Below, piece by piece: positions 43,610 to 53,714 of a stretch of DNA of 64,000 nt (the first letter of the stretch is position 1; every line of letters begins with the position of its first letter). This DNA is from Roseovarius nubinhibens ISM (GTDB lineage Bacteria; Pseudomonadota; Alphaproteobacteria; Rhodobacterales; Rhodobacteraceae). Below the pieces are notes generated by a model. That model had not been told where the DNA came from. It saw nothing but the letters and a program-made list of their open reading frames with translations, and did not search any database. The DNA is taken from positions 194,966-258,965 of the forward strand of contig NZ_CH724156.1 of the NCBI RefSeq assembly GCF_000152625.1, in the 5' to 3' direction. Both the position numbers and the translations under genes were made by a program.

Positions 43610-44959
43610 TCAAAACTCCTTTGCCGCCCCCCGGTCTGCCGGGTTTTGCAGCAGCGACGGCTCGCGCCGCGCGGCGCATCCCGCGACGGGGCAGACACGG
43701 CAGGTCATCCCCACCTGTCGTGCCGGTTCCGAGGGCGTGGCGTCGCCCCGCTCGGCGGGTACGAGGATCATCTGCGCCCGGTGCAGCGCCGGCTGGCCAT
43801 ATTGCGCCGCCGGGATCATCTCGCCATGGGCATAGGCCAGCAAGTGCCGCGCCTCCTGCCCGGCCTGCTGGATCTCGACCCGGATCACCGCCCCCGGCTG
43901 CCCCAAGGCCAGATAGAGCGGCCAGCGCGGGCAGCCGCCCGAGCCGCGCGGCATGGCAAAGCCCGCAATGGCCCGCCGCGACAGGATCGCCCCCGCGCCG
44001 TCACAGCTCAGATAACCGAGCTCTCCAATCACCTCCTGCGGCAGATGCGACAGGCGGCGCATCACCCGCGCGACCGGCTGATCGAGATGCTGCGCCAAGC
44101 GCAAAACATCCGTGCCCTGATCCGCCACTGCCGCCGCAATCTCTGCCAATGGCAGCGCCTCGGCCTCCTGTGCATAGTGGCCGAGCCGCTCGCGGGCCAT
44201 GGCGCGCGCCTGCTCGGACACCAGAACATCGCTCGCACCGATCAGCTCCGCCACAGCCCCGGCCCCCTGCGCCTCGATCTGAGGGAAATGGTGCCCATGC
44301 GCCGCCCAAAACCCATCGACCTCGTCAAGCGGCGTCTGCATCTGACCCGCCTGCCCCACCGGCGCATCGAGATAAGCGACCAGCGCCTCCGCCCCTTGGG
44401 CAAGCCGGTCGCTGTCCTCGTTGATATTGCGGTGAAACCTGTGCTGCCACTCGGGCTCGAGCTCGGGCGTCTCCATCAGGATCGAGGCCGAGGAGCGGAT
44501 CGCGGTCACCATGCTCAGCACCTCATGCAGCCTGCCCGCCAGATCCGGATCATGGGCGAGCCGATCGGTCAGCCGCTGCACCTGCTCTTCGAGCTCCGCC
44601 AGCCGCGCCTGATCCTTGGTGATCAGCTCGGCCCAGCCCGGGAACCGCTCGGCCAGCTCGGCCGCCTCCTCCACATCGAGCGCCAGCTCAGGATAGCCCT
44701 GCGCCGCCGCCTGCACCCCGGAGACAAGCCCCGCCGCCGCCCCTTGCGTCAAGAGCGCCGGTTCGACCCCCAGCGCCCGCGCCAGCCGCAACACGAGCGA
44801 GCCGCCGATTCTGCGCCGGTTGTGTTCGATCAGATTGAGATAGGAGGGCGAAATCTCTGCCGCGCGCGCCAGATCGGTCTGTTTCAACCCCAGCGCCAAC
44901 CGTCTTTCCCGCACTCTCGTCCCGATCAGCCCGGTTTCCGCTAGGGCAATTTCTGCCAT
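43610..44959 (-). CDS. ScfR/RamB-type short-chain fatty acid/propionate regulator
   Basis: A 449-residue transcription factor. An N-terminal XRE helix-turn-helix (VRERRLALGLKQTDLARAAE, SPSYLNLIEHNRR) leads into an ImmA-like middle region and a DUF2083 C-terminal domain with the cysteine motif TCRVCPVAGCAARREP. Relatives (ScfR, RamB) respond to acetate or propionate metabolism. It lies head to head with an ABC importer whose operon ends in acetyl-CoA synthetase, which strongly suggests that locus as its target. Confidence 0.87.
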   Translation of the reverse strand: MAEIALAETGLIGTRVRERRLALGLKQTDLARAAEISPSYLNLIEHNRRRIGGSLVLRLARALGVEPALLTQGAAAGLVSGVQAAAQGYPELALDVEEAAELAERFPGWAELITKDQARLAELEEQVQRLTDRLAHDPDLAGRLHEVLSMVTAIRSSASILMETPELEPEWQHRFHRNINEDSDRLAQGAEALVAYLDAPVGQAGQMQTPLDEVDGFWAAHGHHFPQIEAQGAGAVAELIGASDVLVSEQARAMARERLGHYAQEAEALPLAEIAAAVADQGTDVLRLAQHLDQPVARVMRRLSHLPQEVIGELGYLSCDGAGAILSRRAIAGFAMPRGSGGCPRWPLYLALGQPGAVIRVEIQQAGQEARHLLAYAHGEMIPAAQYGQPALHRAQMILVPAERGDATPSEPARQVGMTCRVCPVAGCAARREPSLLQNPADRGAAKEF

Positions 44960-44994
44960 GTTTCCAACCTCTCCATCCCGGGTTTGCGAATTTT

Positions 44995-45040
44995 TTTACA
45001 AAAATCACACCTCGCCTGTCGAAAACTTTACAAAAAAATC
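44995..45040. promoter_or_regulatory. paired TTTACAAAAA operator-like repeats
   Basis: Two TTTACAAAA(A)-type elements with matching ATC ends start at 44995 and 45027, 32 bases apart, in the very AT-rich divergent region between the ScfR-type gene and the ABC importer. Similar A-rich motifs are bound by RamB-type regulators. The importer promoter should lie just to the right, before 45170. Confidence 0.45.
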
Positions 45041-45169
45041 CTTACTGGGAAAGCTTTTATTGAGAAATTTTCTTACGCAATGAAATAATGCTTTTGCACA
45101 ATCGTGCCCATTCACTGCGACATGGAGGAGATGTCGCCGCGGATGGAGATAAAAATTTGGGAGGACTTC

Positions 45170-46516
45170 ATGTCAAAATCGAACTTCACGCGTCGTGGCC
45201 TGTTGAAGACCAGCGGCATTGCCGGCGCAGGTCTGGCACTGCCGACGATCTTTACGGCCTCATCGGCCGCAGCCTTTACCAACGAACCCACCGGGAGCAC
45301 CGTCACCCTCGGCTTTAACGTGCCGCAATCGGGCCCCTATGCCGACGAGGGCGCTGACGAGCTGCGCGCCTACAAGCTCGCGGTCGAACACCTCAACGGT
45401 GGCGGCGATGGCGGCATGATGAACACGTTTTCGTCCAAGGTGCTGCAGGGCAATGGCGTCCTCGGCAAGAAGGTCGAGTTTGTCACCGGCGACACCCAGA
45501 CCAAATCCGACGCGGCCCGTGCCAGCGCCAAATCCATGATCGAAAAAGACGGCGCGGTGATGATCACCGGCGGCTCGTCCTCGGGCGTGGCCATTGCCGT
45601 GCAGGGCCTTTGCCAAGAGGCAGGCGTCATCTTCATGGCCGGTCTCACCCACTCGAACGACACCACCGGCAAGGACAAGAAAGCCAACGGCTTCCGCCAC
45701 TTCTTCAACGGCTACATGTCCGCCGCCGCCCTCGCCCCCGTGCTCGAGAGCATGTATGGCAATGACCGCAAGGCCTATCACCTGACCGCCGACTACACCT
45801 GGGGCTGGACCCAGGAGGAATCGATCGCGGCCGCCACCGAGGCCATGGGCTGGGAAACCGTGGAAAAGGTGCGCACACCGCTCGCCGCCACCGACTTCTC
45901 GTCCTATATCGGCCCGGTCATGAACTCGGGCGCCGATGTGCTCGTGCTCAACCACTACGGCGGCAACATGGTGAACTCGCTCACCAACGCCGTGCAATTC
46001 GGCCTGCGCGACAAGCAGGTGAACGGCAAGAACTTCGAAATCGTCGTGCCGCTCTACTCGCGTCTGATGGCCAAGGGTGCCGGCGAAAACGTCAAGGGCA
46101 TCCTCGGCTCGACCAACTGGCACTGGTCGCTGACCGATGAAGGCTCGAAAACCTTCGTCAAATCCTTCGGCGAAAAATACGGCTTCCCGCCGAGCCAGGC
46201 GGCGCACACCTGCTATGTGCAGACCCTGCTCTATGCGGATGCCGTGGAGCGCGCCGGATCCTTCAACCCCTGCGCCGTCGCCGAAGCCCTTGAGGGCTAT
46301 GAGTTCGACGGTCTGGGCAACGGTCCGACGCTCTACCGTGCCGAAGATCACCAGTGCTTCAAGGATGTTCTGGTGGTGCGCGGGAAGGAAAACCCGACCA
46401 GCGAATTCGACCTTCTCGAAGTGGTCGAGGTCACCCCGCGGGCCCAGGTGGAATACGCACCTGATCACCCGATGTTTGCAGGCGGCAGCCTCGGCTCCTG
46501 CAACCCCGGCGCCTGA
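45170..46516 (+). CDS. branched-chain amino acid/urea-type ABC binding protein
   Basis: A 448-residue periplasmic binding protein (LivK family). A Tat-type signal (FTRRGLLKTSGIAGAGLALP, residues 6-25) precedes VTLGFNVPQSGPYADEGADE, the family opening. Conserved blocks are GAVMITGGSSSGVAIAVQ and LTADYTWGWTQEESIAAAT. It is more like amide or urea-type LivK proteins than the amino-acid ones, though specificity is open. GGGAGGA precedes the chosen ATG, so the longer frame upstream is rejected. It heads the importer operon. Confidence 0.85.
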   Translation: MSKSNFTRRGLLKTSGIAGAGLALPTIFTASSAAAFTNEPTGSTVTLGFNVPQSGPYADEGADELRAYKLAVEHLNGGGDGGMMNTFSSKVLQGNGVLGKKVEFVTGDTQTKSDAARASAKSMIEKDGAVMITGGSSSGVAIAVQGLCQEAGVIFMAGLTHSNDTTGKDKKANGFRHFFNGYMSAAALAPVLESMYGNDRKAYHLTADYTWGWTQEESIAAATEAMGWETVEKVRTPLAATDFSSYIGPVMNSGADVLVLNHYGGNMVNSLTNAVQFGLRDKQVNGKNFEIVVPLYSRLMAKGAGENVKGILGSTNWHWSLTDEGSKTFVKSFGEKYGFPPSQAAHTCYVQTLLYADAVERAGSFNPCAVAEALEGYEFDGLGNGPTLYRAEDHQCFKDVLVVRGKENPTSEFDLLEVVEVTPRAQVEYAPDHPMFAGGSLGSCNPGA

Positions 46517-46525
46517 GCCTAGACC

Positions 46526-46549
46526 CGGGTGGGCAGCGATGCCCACCCG
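46526..46549 (+). other. intergenic mRNA stem-loop
   Basis: A perfect nine-pair stem CGGGTGGGC/GCCCACCCG with a six-base loop begins nine bases after the binding protein gene. It lacks a T-run, so it is not a classical terminator. Such hairpins often protect the upstream message and allow the binding protein to be made in excess over the permease. Confidence 0.6.
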
Positions 46550-46642
46550 ACCCCAGGACACCGAAAACCCAATTCCTTCCAGCCGTCGGTCTGCGTTGCT
46601 TCGCGGGCACGGCACTGGACACTCTTATGCAAGGCGGGGACC

Positions 46643-47674
46643 ATGGACGCCATCCTCCTTCAGATACTCAACGGGCTCGACAAGGGCTCGGCCTATGCGC
46701 TCATCGCGCTCGGCCTGACACTCATCTTCGGCACGCTCGGCGTGGTGAACTTTGCGCATGGTGCGCTGTTCATGATCGGGGCGTTTTGCGCGGTGACGCT
46801 GCAACGCATCCTGACGCTCAGCACGATCACCATCGACGAGACGCAAAAAGACTTCCTTGGCAATCCGCTCAAGGTCAAAACCCCCTATGTCGAAAGCTGG
46901 TTCGGCCCCGAGACCGGGGCGGCGATCATCGACTGGTCCGTGCCGCTGGCCATCCTCTTCGCGATCCCGGTGATGCTGCTCATCGGCTATGTGATGGAGC
47001 GCGGGCTGATCAAGCATTTCTACAAGCGCCCCCATGCCGACCAGATCCTCGTGACCTTTGGTCTCGCCATCGTCCTGCAAGAGATCATCAAGGCCTTCTA
47101 CGGCGCCAACCCGATCCCCACCGGCGCCCCCGCCGCCTTTCGCGGGTCGTTCGATTTCGGCTCGATGTTCGGCTTTGATCCCAACACGATCATCTACCCC
47201 TATTGGCGCATGGTCTATTTCGCTTTTGCTGCGGTGATCATCGGCGGCGTCTTTGCCTTCCTGCGCTACACGACCTTCGGGATGGTGGTGCGTGCCGGCA
47301 TGGCCGACCGCGAGACCGTGGAACTTCTCGGCATCAACATCGACCGCCGCTTTACCATCATGTTCGGCGTCGCCGCCGCGGTGGCAGGGCTCGCAGGCGT
47401 CATGTACGCCCCGATCAATTCACCCAATTACCACATGGGCATGGATTTTCTGGTGCTGAGCTTCGTGGTGGTCGTCGTCGGCGGCATGGGCAGCCTGCCC
47501 GGCGCCGTTCTCGCCGGGTTCCTGCTCGGCATTCTCGAGGCCTTTGCCTCGATGAACGAGATCAAGGCGATCTTTCCCGGCATCGACCAGATCATCATCT
47601 ATCTCGTCGCCATCATCATCATTCTCACCCGTCCCCGTGGCCTCATGGGCCGCCCCGGCGTGATGGAGGAATAA
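46643..47674 (+). CDS. LivH-type ABC permease
   Basis: A 343-residue membrane subunit with about eight helices. LQILNGLDKGSAYALIALGL and GTLGVVNFAHGALFMIGAF at the start and VVVVVGGMGSLPGAVLAGF near the end are LivH hallmarks. It is longer than E. coli LivH, with an extracytoplasmic-type insertion around residues 60-95. The start was put at MDAILLQ, where family similarity begins. Confidence 0.9.
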   Translation: MDAILLQILNGLDKGSAYALIALGLTLIFGTLGVVNFAHGALFMIGAFCAVTLQRILTLSTITIDETQKDFLGNPLKVKTPYVESWFGPETGAAIIDWSVPLAILFAIPVMLLIGYVMERGLIKHFYKRPHADQILVTFGLAIVLQEIIKAFYGANPIPTGAPAAFRGSFDFGSMFGFDPNTIIYPYWRMVYFAFAAVIIGGVFAFLRYTTFGMVVRAGMADRETVELLGINIDRRFTIMFGVAAAVAGLAGVMYAPINSPNYHMGMDFLVLSFVVVVVGGMGSLPGAVLAGFLLGILEAFASMNEIKAIFPGIDQIIIYLVAIIIILTRPRGLMGRPGVMEE

Positions 47675-47677
47675 TCC

Positions 47678-48907
47678 ATGTTCGGACTGAACCAAAAAGA
47701 CACCCGCCTGTTCCTCATCGTGGCTGCGATGACATTGCTGGCGCCTTTCATCCTCAACCCCTTCCCCGAAGGCACCGCGATGGCGCAGATGTTCAACGCG
47801 GGCTACCCCGACCTGATGCAGCGTTTCGTGATCTTCGGCATCCTGGTCATCGGCTTCAACATCCTCTTTGGCCTCACCGGCTATCTGTCCTTTGGTCACG
47901 CGGCCTTTCTCGGCGTGGGCTCATATGCGGCGGTCTGGATGTTCAAGCTGGTGGGCATGAATGTCGTGCCTGCGATCCTGCTGTCGATGGTGGTGGCCGG
48001 GCTCTTCGCGCTGCTCATCGGCTATGTGAGCCTGCGCCGCTCGGGCATCTATTTCTCGATCCTGACGCTGGCCTTCGCCCAGATGTCCTACAACCTCGCC
48101 TATTCGGTGCTCGGCAATCCGGCGTCGAACTTTAACCTGACCAATGGCGAAACCGGCCTGCAGCTGCTGCTCGACGACCCGCGTGTGCTGGGCGAGAGCG
48201 TGACGGCGGATGGCTCGATCCCGGTGACCAATTTCTTTGGCATCGCCATGCGCGACAGCTTCAACCTCGAGATCGGCGGCTGGCTCTTTACCTTTAACGC
48301 GGGCTACTACCTCGCCGGGATCATCATGCTGATCTCCTTCTACATCTCGATCCGCATCTTCCGCTCGCCCTTTGGCATGATGCTGCGCGCGGTGAAGTCG
48401 AACCAGCAGCGGATGAACTACACCGGCCTGTCGAGCCGCCCCTACACGCTCGCGGCCTTTGTCATCTCGGGCATCTATGCCGGGCTTGCCGGCGGCTTGC
48501 TGAGCTCGATGGACCCGCTTGCGGGCGCCGAGCGGATGCACTGGACCGCCAGCGGCGAGATCGTGATCATGGCGATCCTCGGCGGTGTCGGCACGCTCAT
48601 CGGGCCGATCCTCGGCGCGGGCTTCAACGAATACTTCAAGAACATCCTGAGCAAGATCAACGACGAGGTGCTGCACCAATGGCTGTCCTTCATGCCCGAT
48701 GGGCTTGAGAACGCCTTTGTCGGCGTGCTGCATTTCTTCGTGGGCAAAGGCTGGCACCTGTCGCTTGGCCTGTTGTTCATGATGGTGATCATCTTCCTGC
48801 CCGGTGGGCTGGTCGAAGGCGGTCAACGTCTGGCGCGGCTCTTCCGCCGCCGTCGTCCGAGCGACGACGACAGCCAGAAATCCGCGCAATCCACCCCGGC
48901 GGAATGA
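47678..48907 (+). CDS. LivM-type ABC permease
   Basis: A 409-residue membrane subunit. [40 protein letters not shown] and [18 protein letters not shown] are LivM hallmarks. It forms the channel heterodimer with the LivH protein and begins three bases after it. Confidence 0.92.
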   Translation: MFGLNQKDTRLFLIVAAMTLLAPFILNPFPEGTAMAQMFNAGYPDLMQRFVIFGILVIGFNILFGLTGYLSFGHAAFLGVGSYAAVWMFKLVGMNVVPAILLSMVVAGLFALLIGYVSLRRSGIYFSILTLAFAQMSYNLAYSVLGNPASNFNLTNGETGLQLLLDDPRVLGESVTADGSIPVTNFFGIAMRDSFNLEIGGWLFTFNAGYYLAGIIMLISFYISIRIFRSPFGMMLRAVKSNQQRMNYTGLSSRPYTLAAFVISGIYAGLAGGLLSSMDPLAGAERMHWTASGEIVIMAILGGVGTLIGPILGAGFNEYFKNILSKINDEVLHQWLSFMPDGLENAFVGVLHFFVGKGWHLSLGLLFMMVIIFLPGGLVEGGQRLARLFRRRRPSDDDSQKSAQSTPAE

Positions 48908-48917
48908 GGAGAGTGTG

Positions 48918-49673
48918 ATGGGAATCCTAGAGGTCAAAAACGTCAACAAACGCTTCGGCGGGCTGCAAGCCCTCGGCGACGTGAACCTGAGCGTGGCGGA
49001 AAACACCGTCCATGCCATCATCGGCCCCAACGGGGCGGGCAAATCCACCCTGCTCAACTGCCTGATCGGCAAGCTCATCCCCGACACCGGCAGCGTGCTC
49101 TTCGACGGCGAATCCGTGCTCGGGCGCAAACCCTTTGAGATCTGTCAGATGGGGATCAGCCGAGTCTTTCAAACGCCTGAAATCTTTGGCGAACTCTCGG
49201 TGCTCGAAAACATGATGATCCCGATTTTCGCCAAGCGCGACGGCGCCTTCCGGATGCAGGCCCTGTCCAGCACGGCGGGCGAGCGGGACGTTCTCGAACA
49301 GGCGGAACATATGCTCGAAAGCCTCAACATGGCCGACAAGCGGCATATGCATTCCGCCGCCATGAGCCGGGGCGACAAGCGCCGCCTCGAAATCGGCATG
49401 TGCCTGAGCCAGAACCCCCGCCTCCTGCTGCTGGACGAGCCCACCGCCGGCATGGCGCGGGCCGACACCAACAACACCATCGACCTGCTCAAGCAGATCA
49501 AGGACGAGCGCGACATCACCATCGCCATCATCGAACATGATATGCATGTGGTCTTTAGCCTCGCCGAACGCATCACCGTGCTGGCCCAGGGCTCGCCGCT
49601 GGTCGAGGACACGCCGGAAAAGATCAAGGGCCACCCCAAGGTGCGCGAAGCCTATCTCGGCGAAACCGCCTGA
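48918..49673 (+). CDS. LivG-type ABC ATPase
   Basis: A 251-residue ATP-binding subunit. Walker A is GPNGAGKSTLLN, Walker B LLLLDEPTAGM, and the switch histidine IIEHDM. The signature stretch is SRGDKRRLEIGM rather than classic LSGGQ, as is common in LivG proteins. The start at MGILEVKN is supported by a GAGGAG upstream and by family length. Confidence 0.93.
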   Translation: MGILEVKNVNKRFGGLQALGDVNLSVAENTVHAIIGPNGAGKSTLLNCLIGKLIPDTGSVLFDGESVLGRKPFEICQMGISRVFQTPEIFGELSVLENMMIPIFAKRDGAFRMQALSSTAGERDVLEQAEHMLESLNMADKRHMHSAAMSRGDKRRLEIGMCLSQNPRLLLLDEPTAGMARADTNNTIDLLKQIKDERDITIAIIEHDMHVVFSLAERITVLAQGSPLVEDTPEKIKGHPKVREAYLGETA

Positions 49674-49697
49674 GCCGGGTCAAAGGAGAGATCAAAG

Positions 49698-50453
49698 ATG
49701 AACGTCAAACCCGACATCGCCCACAATGGCAACCACGCCGAAACCGCGCCTGCCTATCTCTCGGTCTGGGATCTTCAGGCCTATTACGGCGAGAGCTATA
49801 TCGTCCAAGGCATCAGCTTTAACGTCCATGAAGGCGAGATCCTCGCCCTTCTGGGCCGCAATGGCGCGGGCAAGACCACGACGCTGCGCTCGATCGCGCG
49901 GATGGCCAACCCTCAGCTGCATCGCGGCGAAATCTGGCTCGACCATCAGCCGCTGCACAATATGACCGCCCATCAGGCGGCGCAGGCGGGCATCGGTCTC
50001 GTGCCCGAGGACCGCCGCATCATCCCCGGCCTCACCGTCGAGGAAAATCTCGAACTGGCCCAGATCGCCCCGCCGGTGGGCTGGTCGCTCGACCGGCTTT
50101 ACGATCTCTTCCCGCGCCTCGCCGAACGGCGCAAACAAGAGGGCGTGACCCTGTCGGGCGGCGAACAGCAGATGCTCGCCGTGGCACGGGCGCTGGCGCG
50201 GGACATCAAGGTGCTGCTTCTGGACGAGCCTTATGAAGGCCTCGCGCCGGTGATCGTCGACGAGATCGAAAAGACGCTCGACGTGATCAAACAGCAAGGC
50301 ATCACCACGGTGATCGTCGAACAGAACGCGGTGCGCGCGCTCGAATTGTCAGATCGTGCCGTGATCCTCGACACCGGCGGCATCGTCTTTGACGGCACCG
50401 CGCGCGAGGTTCTCGACAATGCCGAACTGCGGGCGGAGTATCTCGCGATCTAG
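49698..50453 (+). CDS. LivF-type ABC ATPase
   Basis: A 251-residue partner ATPase. Walker A is GRNGAGKTT, signature LSGGEQQMLAVARALA, and Walker B VLLLDEPYEGLAPV. It is the last transporter gene and is followed after 108 bases by acs. Confidence 0.93.
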   Translation: MNVKPDIAHNGNHAETAPAYLSVWDLQAYYGESYIVQGISFNVHEGEILALLGRNGAGKTTTLRSIARMANPQLHRGEIWLDHQPLHNMTAHQAAQAGIGLVPEDRRIIPGLTVEENLELAQIAPPVGWSLDRLYDLFPRLAERRKQEGVTLSGGEQQMLAVARALARDIKVLLLDEPYEGLAPVIVDEIEKTLDVIKQQGITTVIVEQNAVRALELSDRAVILDTGGIVFDGTAREVLDNAELRAEYLAI

Positions 50454-50561
50454 AGTGTCATTTCCACGCGATGCAAAATCTTCTCGGGGTGCTTGTGGAT
50501 TAGGCAAAGCCCCGTCAAGATCGCCCAAAAATATAACCAATGTCTTAAGAGGGGGTCCGAC

Positions 50562-52511
50562 ATGTCCGACACCATTCACCCGCCATCCGCCGAATTCGCG
50601 GAAAATGCCCATATCGACGCCGCGAGATACCGGGCGCTCTATGACGCCTCGCTGCGCGATCCAGAGGCATTCTGGCAGGAACACGGACAGCGTATCGACT
50701 GGATCAAACCCTTCACCAAGGTGAAGGACGTCAATTTCGATCTCGGCAATGTCTCGATCAAATGGTTCGAGGATGGCACGCTCAACGTTGCCGCCAATTG
50801 TATCGACCGCCATCTCGCCAGCCGCGGCGATCAGACCGCGATCATCTGGGAACCCGACAGCCCGGATGAAGAGGCGCTGCATATCTCCTACCGTGAACTC
50901 CACGCGCGCACCTGCAAAATGGCCAATGCGCTCAAGGAGTTGGGCGTCACCCGTGGCGACCGTGTGGTGCTCTATATGCCGATGATCCCCGAAGCCGCCT
51001 ATGCGATGCTCGCCTGTGCGCGGATCGGGGCCATTCATTCGGTGGTCTTCGGCGGGTTTTCCTCCGACGCGCTCGCGGCGCGGGTCAACGGATCGGAGGC
51101 CAAGGTCGTGGTCACCGCCGACGAAGCCCCGCGCGGCGGCCGCAACACGCCGCTCAAGACCAATGCCGACAAGGCGCTCGACGGGGTTTCGCATGACTGC
51201 AAGCTGCTCGTGGTACAGCGCACCGGCGGCGACATTCCGATGCAAGAGGGCCGCGACCACTGGCTGCATGATCTCGAGGCCAAGGTGGCCGACGACTGCC
51301 CGCCCGAGGAAATGAACGCCGAGGACCCGCTTTTCATCCTCTACACCTCCGGCTCGACCGGCGCGCCCAAGGGTGTGGTGCATACCTCCGGCGGCTATCT
51401 CACCTGGGCGTCGATGACCCATGAGCTGGTGTTCGATTACCACGATGGCGACATCTACTGGTGCACGGCGGATGTCGGCTGGGTCACCGGTCACAGCTAT
51501 ATCGTCTATGGCCCGCTGGCCAATGGCGCGACGACGCTGATGTTCGAAGGCGTGCCGACCTACCCGGATGCCTCGCGCTTCTGGCAGGTCTGCGAAAAGC
51601 ACAAGGTCAACCAGTTCTACACCGCCCCCACCGCGATCCGCGCCCTGATGGGCAAGGGGCGAGAGTTCGTCGACAGATGCGATCTCTCGTCGCTCAAGCT
51701 CTTGGGCACGGTGGGCGAGCCGATCAACCCCGAGGCCTGGAACTGGTATAATGATGTGGTGGGCCAAGGCCGCTGCCCCATCGTCGACACTTGGTGGCAG
51801 ACCGAAACCGGCGGTCACCTGATGACCCCCCTGCCCGGCGCCACCGCCACCAAACCGGGGTCCTGCACCACGCCCTTCTTCGGGGTCGAACCGGTCGTGC
51901 TCGACGCGCAATCGGGCGAGGAAATCACCAGCACCGAGGCCGAGGGCGTGCTCTGCATCAAGTCGAGCTGGCCGGGTCAGATGCGCAGTGTCTGGGGCGA
52001 TCACGAGCGGTTTGAGAAGACCTACTTCTCTGATTACAAAGGCTATTACTTCACCGGCGATGGCTGCCGCCGCGACAAGGATGGCTATTACTGGATCACC
52101 GGCCGGGTCGATGACGTGATCAACGTCTCGGGCCACCGCATGGGCACCGCCGAGGTCGAGAGCGCGCTCGTGGCCCATCCCAAGGTCTCGGAGGCGGCGG
52201 TCGTCGGCTATCCGCATGACGTCAAGGGACAGGGCATCTATTGCTATGTCACGCTGATGGCGGGCGAGGAATATACCGACGATCTGCGCAAGGAGCTGCG
52301 CGACTGGGTGCGCAAGGAAATCGGGCCCATCGCGTCGCCGGATCTCATCCAATGGGCGCCGGGCCTGCCCAAGACCCGCTCGGGCAAGATCATGCGCCGC
52401 ATTCTGCGCAAGATCGCCGAGGATGATTTCGGCAGTCTTGGCGACACCTCGACCCTGGCCGAGCCCGCCGTGGTCGACGATCTCATCGAAAACCGGATGA
52501 ATCGCAGCTAA
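50562..52511 (+). CDS. acs: acetyl-CoA synthetase
   Basis: A 649-residue AMP-forming acetyl-CoA synthetase. The nucleotide motif is [15 protein letters not shown], the carboxylate pocket [20 protein letters not shown], and the regulatory lysine is in RSGKIMRRI near the C terminus, normally acetylated in bacteria. The start MSDTIHPP follows a GAGGGGG site. Its place after an ABC importer and opposite a ScfR-type regulator implies activation of an imported or released acetate-like product. Confidence 0.94.
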   Translation: MSDTIHPPSAEFAENAHIDAARYRALYDASLRDPEAFWQEHGQRIDWIKPFTKVKDVNFDLGNVSIKWFEDGTLNVAANCIDRHLASRGDQTAIIWEPDSPDEEALHISYRELHARTCKMANALKELGVTRGDRVVLYMPMIPEAAYAMLACARIGAIHSVVFGGFSSDALAARVNGSEAKVVVTADEAPRGGRNTPLKTNADKALDGVSHDCKLLVVQRTGGDIPMQEGRDHWLHDLEAKVADDCPPEEMNAEDPLFILYTSGSTGAPKGVVHTSGGYLTWASMTHELVFDYHDGDIYWCTADVGWVTGHSYIVYGPLANGATTLMFEGVPTYPDASRFWQVCEKHKVNQFYTAPTAIRALMGKGREFVDRCDLSSLKLLGTVGEPINPEAWNWYNDVVGQGRCPIVDTWWQTETGGHLMTPLPGATATKPGSCTTPFFGVEPVVLDAQSGEEITSTEAEGVLCIKSSWPGQMRSVWGDHERFEKTYFSDYKGYYFTGDGCRRDKDGYYWITGRVDDVINVSGHRMGTAEVESALVAHPKVSEAAVVGYPHDVKGQGIYCYVTLMAGEEYTDDLRKELRDWVRKEIGPIASPDLIQWAPGLPKTRSGKIMRRILRKIAEDDFGSLGDTSTLAEPAVVDDLIENRMNRS

Positions 52512-52537
52512 AAACTCTGCCGCCATTCCAACGGCTT

Positions 52538-52569
52538 GCCCCGCGTCACCCTGTGATGCGGGGCGTTTT
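52538..52569 (+). terminator. Rho-independent terminator of acs
   Basis: A strong stem with arms GCCCCGC/GCGGGGC and an inner TCAC/GTGA helix is followed by GTTTTG, 27 bases after the acs stop. It ends the importer-acs operon. Confidence 0.82.
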
Positions 52570-52651
52570 GCGACACGCTGTCGCAAAGTCACAAGACGCC
52601 GGCCCCCGCGCGCGGCGAGGTTGGGCCTGTCGCCAATTACAGGAGACAGCC

Positions 52652-53650
52652 ATGGCCGTCATGTCAGACACCGCGTTTCAGCCCTCGTCGCGTCCGCTCG
52701 AGGGGATGACCTGTCTCATGATCGGTATGGTGTTCTTTGTGGTCCAGGACGCGCTGATGAAGACGCTGCTGGCGACCTATCCGGTCTGGATGCTGATCGG
52801 GGCGCGGGCGACGATCAGCGTGATGATCCTGGTGCCGCTCATCCTCTATCTGGGCAGGCCGCATCGGCTCTGGACGCCGCTCTGGCCCTTGCATCTGATC
52901 CGGGCCACGCTGTTTGCGGTGGGCTTTTGCCTGTTTTACACGGCTTTTCCCTTTATGGGGCTGGCGGAGGTCACCACGATCTTCTTCTCCGCGCCTCTGA
53001 TGACCGCGCTTCTCGCCGCCGTTTTCCTACGCGAAACCATAGGCTTGCAGCGTGGGCTTGCGCTGGTCATCGGGTTTATCGGCGTGCTCATCGCGATGCG
53101 GCCCGGGGGCGCGACCTTTCAATGGGTGGCGGTGCTGCCGCTGATCTGTGCCTTTACCTATGCGCTGTCACAGATCGTGGCGCGCAAGATCGGCGACCGG
53201 GAAAGCACGCTGACCGTCGGGCTCTATACGCTCGCGCCCTCTGGGCCGATCGTGGCGCTGCTCGGCTGGTCGGTGAACCAAGTCTTTGATTTCGGGCCGG
53301 AATTCGCGCATTTGCGGTTCGAGTTTCCGATCCCGGATGGCAGCGGCATCCTGTGGCTCGCGGCGATCGCGGGGGCTGGGATGATGGGCTATATCCTCAA
53401 TTCCCGGGCCTATCAGGTCGCCCCGGCAAGCCTGATGGCGCCCTTTGACTATTCCTACCTGCCGATGGCGGCGGTGCTCGGCTATCTCCTCTGGGGCGAG
53501 GTGCCGCCGGTCAATACGGTGGTGGGCATGGCGCTCATTGTGGCGAGCGGGGTGTTCATCGGCTACCGCGAAATCCAGACGGCGCGGCGGGCCAAGGCGG
53601 TGCATATCGCGCCGACCGCGCCCTTTGTGGTGGACAGTCCGGACGTCTGA
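52652..53650 (+). CDS. DMT/EamA-family exporter
   Basis: A 332-residue membrane protein with about ten helices in two EamA repeats (GMVFFVVQDALMKTLLATYP and YSYLPMAAVLGYLLWGEVPP). Such proteins export amino acids, nucleosides or other metabolites. The start is at the ATG that follows AGGAG. Monocistronic, substrate unknown. Confidence 0.88.
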   Translation: MAVMSDTAFQPSSRPLEGMTCLMIGMVFFVVQDALMKTLLATYPVWMLIGARATISVMILVPLILYLGRPHRLWTPLWPLHLIRATLFAVGFCLFYTAFPFMGLAEVTTIFFSAPLMTALLAAVFLRETIGLQRGLALVIGFIGVLIAMRPGGATFQWVAVLPLICAFTYALSQIVARKIGDRESTLTVGLYTLAPSGPIVALLGWSVNQVFDFGPEFAHLRFEFPIPDGSGILWLAAIAGAGMMGYILNSRAYQVAPASLMAPFDYSYLPMAAVLGYLLWGEVPPVNTVVGMALIVASGVFIGYREIQTARRAKAVHIAPTAPFVVDSPDV

Positions 53651-53714
53651 AATCGGCCAAAATGCCATGTCGGTATCCTGTCGGTATTCCGACTGTATGA
53701 CGACAGTGCGTATT

